From NCBI GenBank assembly GCA_006386115.1, contig VFIW01000049.1, positions 278,141-342,140 on the forward strand: a stretch of DNA of 64,000 nucleotides, read 5' to 3'. Source of the stretch: Globisporangium splendens. Lineage: Eukaryota > Oomycota > Peronosporomycetes > Pythiales > Pythiaceae. A program made the position numbers and the translations under genes. Positions 45,864-54,846 of the stretch are shown piece by piece. Every line of letters begins with the position of its first letter. The first letter of the stretch is position 1. Below the pieces are notes generated by a model. It saw only the letters and a list, made by a program, of their open reading frames with translations. It searched no databases and was not told where the DNA came from.

Positions 45864-46411
45864 TGTAACCGGACACTTCCGAGTTACGCAGCACGGTACG
45901 TGTGTGAGGAAGCGTGTGCACGACTTCTCTCAAGGACTCTGTTCCAAGAGCTGTTGCCTGCTTCCTGCAGTGCAACGATCGGTTACCTATAGATCTCTAT
46001 AGAGTAACCGTCAATAACTAAAGACTTAGTCAGAGGTAAAAATGGAACTGTTTATTTGTTGGGGGTTGCCCTCTGCAGGACACCCTGAGTTATCTTTAGT
46101 TCACTATCTAGCATAGTGAACTTCCGCTTATTTCAATGTGGACATAAGTGAATGGCTCTGAATTGCCGTGTTATTCAATTGGTCTAAAAGCATATAGTTT
46201 TAGCCTATGAGAGTCGTGTCTGTGACCGGCCTCTAATCAGAGCAGCTTGGCTACCTTTGTGGTTCGAGTAAGTGCGGCGAACCTAATGGATCGGCTGCTT
46301 TGGTATTTCTCGTAGCTAAGTACGGAAACTTTAGTTGCATGCGGACTTAGTCCAATGCCAACAGATTGAGCTAAGTTGCTGCGGTGCAACTTAGCGTGTG
46401 ACCCCGTTACA
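45864..46411 (-). repeat. Gypsy 1 5' LTR
   Basis: 548 bp copy of the LTR at 37731–38278, with nine transition differences and no indels. Confidence 0.96.
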
Positions 46412-46416
46412 CAAGG
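46412..46416. repeat. Right copy of Gypsy 1 target-site duplication
   Basis: CAAGG immediately after the right LTR. Confidence 0.93.
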
Positions 46417-47085
46417 ACTTCAACGACTTGGGAACCAGAGGAATCGTTTGCTATGACCGAGGATGGCAAGGATGCTATTGAAATCCTCCGCAAGTTTAAT
46501 CGAGCGCGTTTGACCAAGCCAAGCTTGACTTTCGATCAGTTCATCAAGACGCCAGAGATGAGAAGGGGTATGACTGCCGACGGTGACGGCTTGTGTGTCT
46601 TCAACAGCCTAAAGCTCGCCCTTGAGTTGGCTAGTGTGAACGTCGGTCCGTTCGACAAAGCGTTTGAATCATTCAAGTCCAAGAAGAAGGAGAAGAACGT
46701 CAATCTCTCGGACGGCGTCAACCATAAGGCATTGTGTGAATTTGCGAAAATAATCACCAAGCTCGGCGTCAATCTTTCGTTGCAAGATTTCAAGAATAGA
46801 GTGACGTCGGCCATATGTGGGCCGGACAGGCTGCTGGAGCTTCCGCTCTCAGATGGCATCTATTTGGTGGGTGCTTACGACCAGAGCAGCCCACCTGTTG
46901 GACATTGCTTTGCGCTATCTGTTGAAGCCGGCACATTCTATATGTTGGAGAAGCGCCAGAGGATTGCTCGGTTCAAGCTTGGAAGGTTTGGCGAGGTCAA
47001 CGTATATGGAGAATGGATCCACGAGATTCGCTTTGTTCTCCCCGTCGTTGTCAGGCTCAATAAAGGCAAGAAATCCTTCAAGTAG
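46417..47085 (+). pseudogene. Copia-borne antisense gene, 3' part: end of chromodomain-like fold and OTU-like cysteine protease
   Basis: 222 codons in frame with 36924–37730 once the Gypsy is removed. The join gives KATGKAR-TSTTWEPEESF. The WEP is the classic end of a chromodomain. After a helical linker (EILRKFNRARLTKPSLTFDQ) comes MTADGDGLCVFNSLKLALEL, which resembles the OTU/papain-like catalytic block (D-G-x-C-x-F-x-x-L). About 95 residues later SPPVGHCFALSVEAGTFYML could supply the catalytic His. It ends with a stop at 47085, tail to tail with pol (102 nt apart). A nuclear or chromatin-bound deubiquitinase or polyprotein-independent protease is possible. The protease family is an inference from short motifs. 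Confidence 0.7.
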
Positions 47086-47187
47086 ATTGTTGGCTAGATG
47101 TAGTCAATGGCGAGGGGTAGTCCTTTGGTGAACTAGTACTGTAATTCAATCAATATTACGTTTTTATCAACATTTGTTGTTGTTAAT

Positions 47188-49296
47188 TTACATGTCATCG
47201 TTTTTTGGCGTAAGTTTGAGTTTTGACCTAAGTAATGTAAACTGTGGCTTTGGCAGTGACTTCGTGAAAATGTCTGCTACCATGTCTTTAGTATTACAAT
47301 ATACTATGGAGAACTCGTTTCGTTCAACTTTCTCTTGTACGAAGTGATATCTAATGTCGATGTGCTTTGACCTTCCATGCAACTCTGGGTTGTTTGCCAA
47401 TTTCATGCAGCTTTGATTGTCCTCGTATATGGGAATTGCAGCAGCTTGCTCTAAGTTCAGTTCTTTCATAAGATGCCTCAGAAAGATGACTTCCTGGAGG
47501 CAATGACACAGGGCGATATATTCAGCCTCAGTTGTTGACAATACAACAGTATGGTGTTTTCGTGATTGCCATGATATCGGACTGTTGCACAGCAGCGTGA
47601 TGTATCCTCCTATCGACCGCCTGGTGTCTCTGCAGTTTGCGTAGTCTGCATCGGTGTATGCTGCTAAGAACCGTTTGTTTTTGAATTGATCGAGGTTCTC
47701 CTTTCCACCTAATGTAATACCAAGGCTTGTCGTGCCCTTGAGGTATTTGAGACCACGTTTGACTGCATTCCAGTGCTCTTTGCCTGGGTTATCAACAAAT
47801 TGACTCACTTCTCGGAGGAAGTATGCAAGGTCAGGTCGGGTACTCATCATTAGGTACATGAAGCTGCCAACGGCTTCTCGATATGGGATATTATCCATCG
47901 AGGCCTTTTCATCTTGTGTCTGTGGGCACATGTCCTTCGTAAGGATTGTCCCTTTTTCAACTGGCGTTGAAACTGAGTGAGTTTCAAGATGGTTGAACCG
48001 ATTAAGGACGGTTTTGGCATACTTCTCTTGATGGATGAAAACAGATCGTGTGCTTCTATTGCGGACAATAGACCAACCGAGTAGGTAGTGTACCTCCCCT
48101 AAATCTGACATTGTGAACTCTTTGTTCAATGCAGATTTGATTGCCTGCAGAGGTTGCACAGATGGACAGATGATCAACAGGTCATCAACGTACACCGCAA
48201 TGTAGCATACTTGAGCATACACAGTACCGACAAAAACACATTGATCTTTTATGAGTTTTTGAAACCCAAGGTGTTCGAGAAAGGTACGGAGAGTGTGATA
48301 CCAAATGCGGGGTGCTTGTTTAAGACCATAGAGGCTTTTGAGCAGTTTGCAAACCAAGTGCTCTTGTCCTGGTCTGACAAACCCATCTGGTTGTTCCATA
48401 TATATTTCATCATCAAGTTTTCCGTTTAGAAAGGCTGTCTTGACATCCATTTGGTGGATTTCGTAGTCAAGTAGTGCAGCAATAGTAAGGAGTAAGCGGA
48501 GTACTTCCATACGAATGACAGGGGCAAAAATTTCGTTGTAATCAATGCCGTACTTTTGTAAGAAACCTTTTATAACTAGACGTGCTTTGTACCGATCTAG
48601 TTTGCCATCTCCTTTGTATTTCTTTGTCCAAACCCACCTGCACTTCAGTGCTTTTCGATTTGGGGGAAGAGTGACAAGCGTCCAAGTTTTGTTTTCGATC
48701 AAGGAGCTGTATTCACTTTCCGCAGCAAGTCTCCAGTGGATAGCTTCTGGCGATGCCATAGCTTGTTTGTAGCTTTTAGGTTCATCTTCGTGACGTAACG
48801 AAAGTAAGGAGTGAATTTCATAAAGGTCTTTGTGCACAGTTTGTGTAGAATTGTCGTTCTCTGTTGCACGATCTGTAATGGTGATGGCGTTTGATGGGTT
48901 AGAGTAATCAAGTTTCCGAGTACAGGCCATGCGCACTTGGGAATCCTTGTGCAGTGAGAGTGCCTCCCTAAATGGCGGCAGTAGATGCTCTGCCCCACAA
49001 GGCTCAAATGTTGGCCGTGTATCGAAAGGCTGGATTGTAGCAGCGCGGTTTTGTCGTGAGTTGTGTAGGAACTTCAATGTTGGGAAGTTTGTTTCGTCGA
49101 ACTGAACATCGCGACTGTATACAGTGGTTCCAGTGGAGACGTCAATGAGGCGATATCCCTTCTTGTGGGTTGGAAGCCCCACGAACATGCATTTCTTTGC
49201 TCGCGCATCCAGTTTGTTTCTATGTGGTTCTGGTATGTGCACATATCCTGTACAACCAAACACTTTGAGATATTCCGCTGATGGTGGTGAGCCGTA
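47188..49296 (-). CDS. Copia pol, C-terminal part: reverse transcriptase and RNase H
   Basis: In frame with the upstream pol after the TGA at 49297–49299. It begins YGSPPSAEYLKVFGCTGYVH (end of integrase). RT motifs are CRWVWTKKYKGDGKLDRYKA, MDVKTAFLNGKLDDEIYMEQ, LYGLKQAPRIWY and YVDDLLII. The RNase H/tail motifs GYADWA-like YTDADYANCRDTRRSIGGY, STTEAEYIAL, LHGRSKHIDIRYHF and ADIFTKSLP are all intact. It ends at 47188, typical for Ty1/copia elements, in which integrase precedes RT. Confidence 0.96.
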   Translation of the reverse strand, partial: YGSPPSAEYLKVFGCTGYVHIPEPHRNKLDARAKKCMFVGLPTHKKGYRLIDVSTGTTVYSRDVQFDETNFPTLKFLHNSRQNRAATIQPFDTRPTFEPCGAEHLLPPFREALSLHKDSQVRMACTRKLDYSNPSNAITITDRATENDNSTQTVHKDLYEIHSLLSLRHEDEPKSYKQAMASPEAIHWRLAAESEYSSLIENKTWTLVTLPPNRKALKCRWVWTKKYKGDGKLDRYKARLVIKGFLQKYGIDYNEIFAPVIRMEVLRLLLTIAALLDYEIHQMDVKTAFLNGKLDDEIYMEQPDGFVRPGQEHLVCKLLKSLYGLKQAPRIWYHTLRTFLEHLGFQKLIKDQCVFVGTVYAQVCYIAVYVDDLLIICPSVQPLQAIKSALNKEFTMSDLGEVHYLLGWSIVRNRSTRSVFIHQEKYAKTVLNRFNHLETHSVSTPVEKGTILTKDMCPQTQDEKASMDNIPYREAVGSFMYLMMSTRPDLAYFLREVSQFVDNPGKEHWNAVKRGLKYLKGTTSLGITLGGKENLDQFKNKRFLAAYTDADYANCRDTRRSIGGYITLLCNSPISWQSRKHHTVVLSTTEAEYIALCHCLQEVIFLRHLMKELNLEQAAAIPIYEDNQSCMKLANNPELHGRSKHIDIRYHFVQEKVERNEFSIVYCNTKDMVADIFTKSLPKPQFTLLRSKLKLTPKNDDM

Positions 49297-51021
49297 TCAT
49301 AGTTGATAAGGTGAAACATTGTCCGTGTTTGGACTGGCTGTGATGTTCAGCAGGTGAGCCACATGTGTTATGCACTTCCCCCATAATGCTTTGGGAAGAT
49401 TTCCATCAATGAGGTGTGCTCGAACACGCTCGAGAAGTGTTCGCATCCGGCGTTCTGCAACTCCGTTTTGCTGTGGAGTGTATGCATTTGTGAATTGCGC
49501 ATGTGTCTTATATTTGGCGAATATAATCCTGCCAAGTTTCTCATATTCACGTGCATTGTCCGCTTGAAATCGTTGGATTTCAGGGCTGAACTGATTCTCG
49601 CAGTATTCAATTGTTCCAACATCGTTGTGAAAGACGTTAAGTGCTTTCTTTCGGAAGTCCTCATAGCAATCGTACAGATCGGACTTCCTCTTGATCACAT
49701 ATAAAAACATGAAACGAGTTGCGTCATCGATAAATGTGAGAAAATATTGACACCCAGATAATGTTGGAGTGGGTAATGGCCCATTCATGTCAGAGTGTAT
49801 CTTTTGCAAAGGATATTTTGCACGTTTAACAGGATGTTTATTAAACGGTAGTCGATGAGACTTGGCATATACACACGAAGGGCATATTTTCAAACTGCTG
49901 GAGTCTAATGTCCGCAGGTTCACTCCTTGAATGGTCTTGCACCTAAGCATTGTCTGCATAACGCCAAAGTTAGGATGGCCCATTCTTTTATGGAATAGCA
50001 AAAAGTTGTTTGACTCACCTGGGGTAGCCACGTGGGCGAGTTCTTGTTTCTTGATGTTGGCCTGGAATTGGTACAGGTCCGAAGTAGACGTCGTTGAGGC
50101 AGCGAATGTGAAGGTGTTCGCGTACCTGAGGTAGCACTTGCCAGACTTTTCGAAGGTGACCTTGAACGAATCGTCAGTGGCTTGAGACACCGAGAAGAGA
50201 TTGAACTTGAGGTCAGGTGCGTAGAGCACATTTTCAAGGGTGATCGTTTTCACCACTCCCTTCTTGTCCTTGACTTCGATGTCGGCTTGGCCAATTCCTT
50301 TGATTGGAATTTTGTGATTGCCTCCAACTGTAATCGATCCGACTCCTGGTTTCATTGACGTGAACCAGTTAGCTTGGTAAGCGACGTGGCTAGTACTGCC
50401 GGAGTCGACAGTCCAGACAGGGTCAACTTCACTTGGAGCCTTAGCTGCCAGCACCATTTCACGCGACAGCTTGTCAGTCACAGCGATGATGCCAAAGTCA
50501 CCCTTGCGTGTCTGGAAGTAGTTGCCATCGTCAACACGCTTTGCCAATGCGGCAGCTTGCACTTGTTGGGAGATTTGAAGGAGGACCTTCGGGTCAAGTG
50601 GAAAACCGTTCTTGTCGTAGACGGTATTTGCTGCAAGAGCAGCGGCATTGAAGGCATTGCTTCTTTTGTCCTTCTTGAATTGACCATGCTGGAGCTGGTT
50701 GTATGGCTGAAAGCGCTTCTTTTGAGCCTTCTTCTGGGGCTTCGCCTGCGTAGGCGTAACCTTGAAGTTCTCAGGGATGACAGTACCGGGCTTGACGGTC
50801 CCGGCGAGAAGGTGGCGGCCGAGTGTTTTGCATTCTCGAGTCTCATGGCCAGTGCGTTCACAATAGCCACAGAGACTGCTGGAGGGAGTAGCATTTGGTT
50901 GACCAATGGTAGCCAAAGCCTTCTCCTCGCGAGTTTCACGCGATTCTGGAGTACCGAATCTGTGCGTGTATTTACTCTTGGCAGCATCGTCGCGCACTTT
51001 TTGCTCAATGTGCTGTTTCAA
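49297..51021 (-). CDS. Copia gag C-terminal end, protease and integrase (ends at TGA)
   Basis: The zinc knuckle CGYCERTGHETREC and a basic/Gln linker are followed by the protease motif VWTVDSGSTSHVAY. Integrase shows the HHCC finger (HKRMGHPNFG...CPSCVYAKSH) and D,D,E in KIHSDMNGPL, RFQADNAREY and PQQNGVAER. The frame stops at TGA in PYQL-stop-YGSPPSAEY, where copia elements have Trp (PYxLWYG). The upstream link to gag (SLNIWRG...EELKQHIEQKV) needs a one-base frame change around 51020–51040, either a deletion or frameshifting. Confidence 0.94.
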   Translation of the reverse strand: MKQHIEQKVRDDAAKSKYTHRFGTPESRETREEKALATIGQPNATPSSSLCGYCERTGHETRECKTLGRHLLAGTVKPGTVIPENFKVTPTQAKPQKKAQKKRFQPYNQLQHGQFKKDKRSNAFNAAALAANTVYDKNGFPLDPKVLLQISQQVQAAALAKRVDDGNYFQTRKGDFGIIAVTDKLSREMVLAAKAPSEVDPVWTVDSGSTSHVAYQANWFTSMKPGVGSITVGGNHKIPIKGIGQADIEVKDKKGVVKTITLENVLYAPDLKFNLFSVSQATDDSFKVTFEKSGKCYLRYANTFTFAASTTSTSDLYQFQANIKKQELAHVATPGESNNFLLFHKRMGHPNFGVMQTMLRCKTIQGVNLRTLDSSSLKICPSCVYAKSHRLPFNKHPVKRAKYPLQKIHSDMNGPLPTPTLSGCQYFLTFIDDATRFMFLYVIKRKSDLYDCYEDFRKKALNVFHNDVGTIEYCENQFSPEIQRFQADNAREYEKLGRIIFAKYKTHAQFTNAYTPQQNGVAERRMRTLLERVRAHLIDGNLPKALWGKCITHVAHLLNITASPNTDNVSPYQL

Positions 51022-51788
51022 TTCCTCCTACAGATGAATTTTCGATTGCCTCTCCAGATATTGAGAGACATCTTCCACTCCGCGGGCATGGAGTGATACA
51101 AGTAAATCGACTTTTGTTCGTCGTTCATGATGCTACTTGTAGCGTCAGACGTATTTCGCATGGCTTCCTCCAGGTCCAGAAAGCACCGTGTCATGTTGGA
51201 GCCTTCCTCATACTTGATTTCCATCAAGTAGTGTTGGATCCAGTACGGGTCACCGTGAGCTTTGGTGCCCTGGTACCGATGGCAGAGTGTTTGAAACACA
51301 TCATACGCAGTCGGCTGGTCATCGACAATGAGAACGTGCATGTCATCGATTGTCTTGAACAGGAATGCGCGGGTGCGCGCTTCCATCTTTCGAAGCTTGC
51401 TTGCGCTCGGCTTTCGGTTCTTCACCTTGGCTTTCATGGCGCGCTTCTCTTCTTCTTCGCGCTTTCTCGCAGCGAATGAGATGATCTTCGGCGGCACGGA
51501 GTCTTCAGCGGAGCTTTCGTTATCGCTGTCATCACTTCCAGATGAGTTCGCGCTTGACTTCGATGGCGGTGGAACAAGATCTTCCATGTCGACATCCATC
51601 GAGGCTTCAGGGTCGAGGTCTTCCCAGTCGCTTGAGTCGGACTCAGTGTCGCCTTCATAGTTGCGCTTTTCAATGAATCCGTAAAGACCTTTCCCTTTGA
51701 GAGACGTGGTCACACGGGCTTTCCATATTAGAAAGTTTGTCCCGTTGAGGCGAGGGAAGTTGTCGGACGAGGCTTGCGTTGGGCTCAT
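51018..51788 (-). CDS. Copia gag
   Basis: About 256 residues from the ATG at 51786–51788, only four nucleotides inside the 5' LTR. It begins MSPTQASSDNFPRLNGTNFL and IWKARVTTSLKGKGLYGFIE, the usual copia gag opening. An acidic Ser/Asp/Glu insert and a Lys-rich segment follow. The capsid-like end reads DDQPTAYDVFQTLCHRYQG, SMPAEWKMSLNIW. The frame terminates just as the zinc-knuckle frame begins. Confidence 0.92.
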   Translation of the reverse strand: MSPTQASSDNFPRLNGTNFLIWKARVTTSLKGKGLYGFIEKRNYEGDTESDSSDWEDLDPEASMDVDMEDLVPPPSKSSANSSGSDDSDNESSAEDSVPPKIISFAARKREEEEKRAMKAKVKNRKPSASKLRKMEARTRAFLFKTIDDMHVLIVDDQPTAYDVFQTLCHRYQGTKAHGDPYWIQHYLMEIKYEEGSNMTRCFLDLEEAMRNTSDATSSIMNDEQKSIYLYHSMPAEWKMSLNIWRGNRKFICRRN

Positions 51789-51792
51789 AACC
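51781..51792 (-). promoter_or_regulatory. Copia primer binding site of the half-tRNA(iMet) type
   Basis: Directly next to the 5' LTR the minus strand reads GGTTATGAGCCC. This is complementary to the anticodon arm of initiator tRNA-Met (GGGCTCATAACC), as in Drosophila copia. The ATG inside it is the gag start codon. Confidence 0.75.
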
Positions 51793-52069
51793 TGTTGAGG
51801 ATACAGCCTGACGGATGTAGATGGAAGAAGAACAACAGTGATGGCACGTGGCAAAACGAGAAGTGCCGTAGGCTTCTCTGTGTGCGCGTGTGTATTTTAT
51901 AGTGTTGAGAATAATTGGTTGTGGACCCTATGTAAATATTAGTGTGGTATACACTATGTTGGGCATGTCTCCTTTGACAGGGTAGAGAACCTGTATTACC
52001 CAATGGCACTAAATGGATTCGTAGAGGAAGTGGGTGACAAATGATGGGCTGATTCGTATTTGTCCAACA
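51793..52069 (-). repeat. Copia 5' LTR
   Basis: 277 bp, one base different from the LTR at 36313–36589. Followed by CCCAC (52070–52074). Confidence 0.97.
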
Positions 52070-52074
52070 CCCAC
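52070..52074. repeat. Right copy of Copia target-site duplication
   Basis: CCCAC immediately after the right LTR. Confidence 0.95.
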
Positions 52075-54735
52075 GAGCGAAGGAGATGGAGACGAAGGAG
52101 ACGATGACGTTGACGATGAGATCGAAGAGCGCACATGCCCACTGCCAACGCGAAACGACGATATGATGCTTGACGACGAGGAGGAAGTAAGAGGCACACA
52201 TACATGCCACGATTCTATATGCTGCGTGGTCTCATCAAAGCTAACTCTCAATGCATTTGTGTGTGTAGATTGACCTTGAGGGTTATGAACAGTGCCTCGC
52301 AGACTTGAAAAGGTGGGCAGCATGTAGCATCTCAACGCATACCACTCGTCAGCTGGCTCAGGAATGCCGTTTATGTCTGCGGCAAAGCGGACGCTCGACC
52401 ACATAGCGCACGAGTCATTCGCACCATGCCCAGCGAATCGCCGCAATTCTACATGGTGAACGCACATAATCCGAGTTTTCCCAGTGCACCAGCACCTGCG
52501 AAGCCAACTCGACCTATGAGTGCGCGGACTTGTCTCGACTTGAATAGCAACAGCCGAAATGGGGGCACAAATTCCGCGTGCACCTCAGGCGTCGGCATCG
52601 CGCTCCAGCATCGGAATTCGTCGAAAGCGCCAGGGTGAGAACATGGTCAACGCGCGCATGCGAGCCATTTACCACGACACAGGTCGGTCCGCTCCACCCA
52701 TTCGGCAAATGCCGAGCTCCGTGTCAGCGACGTCTACGATCGCGAACAAACTCAAGGCATTCCAGCAGGCGGAGCTTCACGATGAGTATTACAAGCTTGT
52801 GGATGTGGTCATGGAACTCAAGACGGCGTGCCAGCACGAGCAAGAAAGGCGCATGAAAGCCGTGGCTCGTGTCCGTCGCCTCGAAGAGATTGTTGCGATG
52901 AAAGATCGCAAGATCGAGTCGCTACTGCACGCAAAGACCGTGAGTTCCGACCATAGTCATGTGATCGGGTCGATCATGCAGCGCGAGATGGTGCAGAAAG
53001 ACCGACAGAACCACTCGGTGATGCAAAAACTTCGCCTGAAAATCGCGCAGCAAAGCCAGATTCTCGCGTCCTACGGAGAAGCCATGCAGTCACTGCGCAG
53101 CGGCACCAAGAGCACTAACTTGATGGAGCTGGAAGAAGAGCGCAACCAGTTGTACATTGAGCTACGGCATCACCAGGAGCTTCTCGCGTGCCAGCGACTC
53201 GAGATCGAGTCACAGACCAAGAAGATCAGCGAACTATTCCAGATCGACGCCAGCACACGGCAGCAAATGACAAAACTGCAGCAAGAGAGCAAGAAACATG
53301 CGCTCGAGAAACAGAAATTCGACCAAGAAATCGCGATTTTGAAGACGCAGAATGCCCAACTGCAGGACAAGTTGGTGCTTGAGCAGCGCAAGAGAACGTA
53401 CGACAAGGAAGCTGCAGCAAATTCGCATGCAAATGGTGGTGGTGCCACTCGCACCGACATCGCGTCTCCAGCTCGAGACCCTATACTGGCAAATGCTCTC
53501 GAAGAAATGAAGGCGCTGATGAAAAAAGAGTGCATGGCATCAATTCACCGTGAAAAGCTCAAGACACCAAGATCTGCCTCAGTGTCGAAATCGCCTCGCT
53601 ACACAGCAGCTACAGCAGCCTCTGAAGCGGCCACACTTCAATCTTCTGTTGCTTCGCGCTCTCACTCCGAAGCAGCACCAGCGCATCCTCCTCCTCCATG
53701 GCAAGCACGTCCTCAGAGTGCTGGACCGATTCGACCACATCGTCCAGTGCAGCCGCCAGTAAAAGAATCAACTCCACCTGCAGCGGCTACCCCAGCTCCA
53801 TCAACTTGTAGCTCTCAGTCAACGCTGTCAAAACTGAGCGTTGAGAACATAGCAACTGAGAGTGTGAAGGTTGAGCCTGAGCCGGAAGTCACAAGCAAGA
53901 GTGAGTTGCAAGGGGAAATGTCCTGCAAAGCAAGCGATCCAAAATCGGAGGAAAAGGCTGATGATGTCCATGTTTCTCAATCTCAAGGTCCAGCAAATGG
54001 CACCACGGAGGCAACAAACGTGTCAGAGAGCATAGAGAGCACGCCTCAAAAGACACACGACGTCACTCCTGGAAGCATCACTACTCCAAACGATGAGCCA
54101 GAGTCGTCCATGATTCTTCGGCCGCCTTCGCACGAGCAACTTGACGTCAATGCAGTGAGCGATGCGGATACGGTCGTGATGAGCACTACAGAAGAAAGCG
54201 AGGCGGAGCAGCAGCAACGGAAACTCGCTGAAGCCACTCGAGTACTGCAGGAACTCGAAGCAGACGTGGAAATCGAGCTGCTAGCGAGCGACTCGTCGGG
54301 GGATTTTCTTGACATCGCGCAACTTCAGAAAGAAAGCCAACAGCTGGAGAACGTCGAGGTACAATCTTAATCTGCGTCATCGCGATCCGAGTCATCTCTT
54401 TCTTCTTCTTCTTCTTCGAGTTCGTCCCAATCTCTGCAGCAAAACCACCCAGTCTACAGTGACGCCACGGGCAGTGGAAAGAAGAGGACGAAGAACAAGA
54501 TGGAGATCAAGAGGCAGCGATTCTGGATCCTGTGGGAGGCGCAGTGAATATGCCTGCTTTTGAGCCTGGAGAGAGCCCTTGTGCCTTAGCTGGTGCGGTT
54601 TCTGAAGAACGCGGACCGAGCGAGTTGATGTACGACTCTGACTTTACAGAAAACGAAAACGGCGACGAAAGCGATGCTGGTGATGAAGAAGAAACGCTTC
54701 GTCATGGAGTTAAAAACAAAATTAATAATCATTAG
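52075..54735 (+). pseudogene. Coiled-coil host gene interrupted by Copia in exon 1
   Basis: Exon 1 (36263–36312 plus 52075–52186) is acidic (SEGDGDEGDDDVDDEIEER). Exon 2 is 52269–52312, exon 3 is 52407–54358 and exon 4 probably 54475–54735. Phases agree throughout, apart from a one-base surplus in GGGGG near 52560 (four G would keep RNGAQIPRAP in frame). The main body is a long coiled coil (ELHDEYYKLVDVVMELKTAC, RVRRLEEIVAMKDRKIESLL, ELEEERNQLYIELRHHQELL), then a Pro/Ala/Ser-rich disordered part and an acidic C terminus. No known family is recognised; it is cytoskeleton-like at most. With 15.8 kb inserted in exon 1 a full product is unlikely, although transcription from within the LTR could still give the coiled-coil part. 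Confidence 0.72.
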
Positions 54736-54846
54736 TATTATATGTGTGCATGCACATGGTGAGGACGTGCGTACCTCTTTGTTCTTTGCCTTTTGATCCC
54801 TCTTTCTCCCTGTTACCTCCTTTGCGATATATTGGCACAGAGATCT

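Larger units (their letters stand above)
37731..46411 (-). mobile_element. Gypsy (chromodomain) LTR retrotransposon 1, nested in the Copia element
   Basis: 548 bp LTRs at 37731–38278 and 45864–46411 (TGTAACCGG...CCGTTACA), with CAAGG on both sides. The element is on the minus strand: 5' LTR (right), primer binding site, gag, protease, RT-RNase H-integrase, integrase C-terminal plus chromodomain, polypurine tract (CTTTAGGTGGGGGGTGG, 38279–38295) and 3' LTR (left). An extra plus-strand ORF lies between the chromodomain end and the 3' LTR. The LTRs differ at nine positions by eye (about 1.6%), all transitions. Confidence 0.96.
36313..52069 (-). mobile_element. Copia LTR retrotransposon, nearly intact, with nested Gypsy element
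   Basis: 277 bp LTRs at 36313–36589 and 51793–52069 (TGTTGAGG...TCCAACA) differ at one base, and both sides are flanked by CCCAC. The element is on the minus strand. In transcription order it has the 5' LTR, a half-tRNA type primer site, gag, protease-integrase, RT-RNase H, an oppositely oriented chromodomain/protease gene, a short polypurine tract (CGGGGAGGC at 36590–36598) and the 3' LTR. Without the nested Gypsy (8,686 nt including one target copy) it is about 7.1 kb. It splits exon 1 of a host coiled-coil gene. Confidence 0.95.

Noticed and set aside
41025..49299. TGA as Trp codon (altered genetic code)
   Set aside because: Polyubiquitin 1, POC5 and the SAYSvFN gene here end in TGA at the expected C termini.
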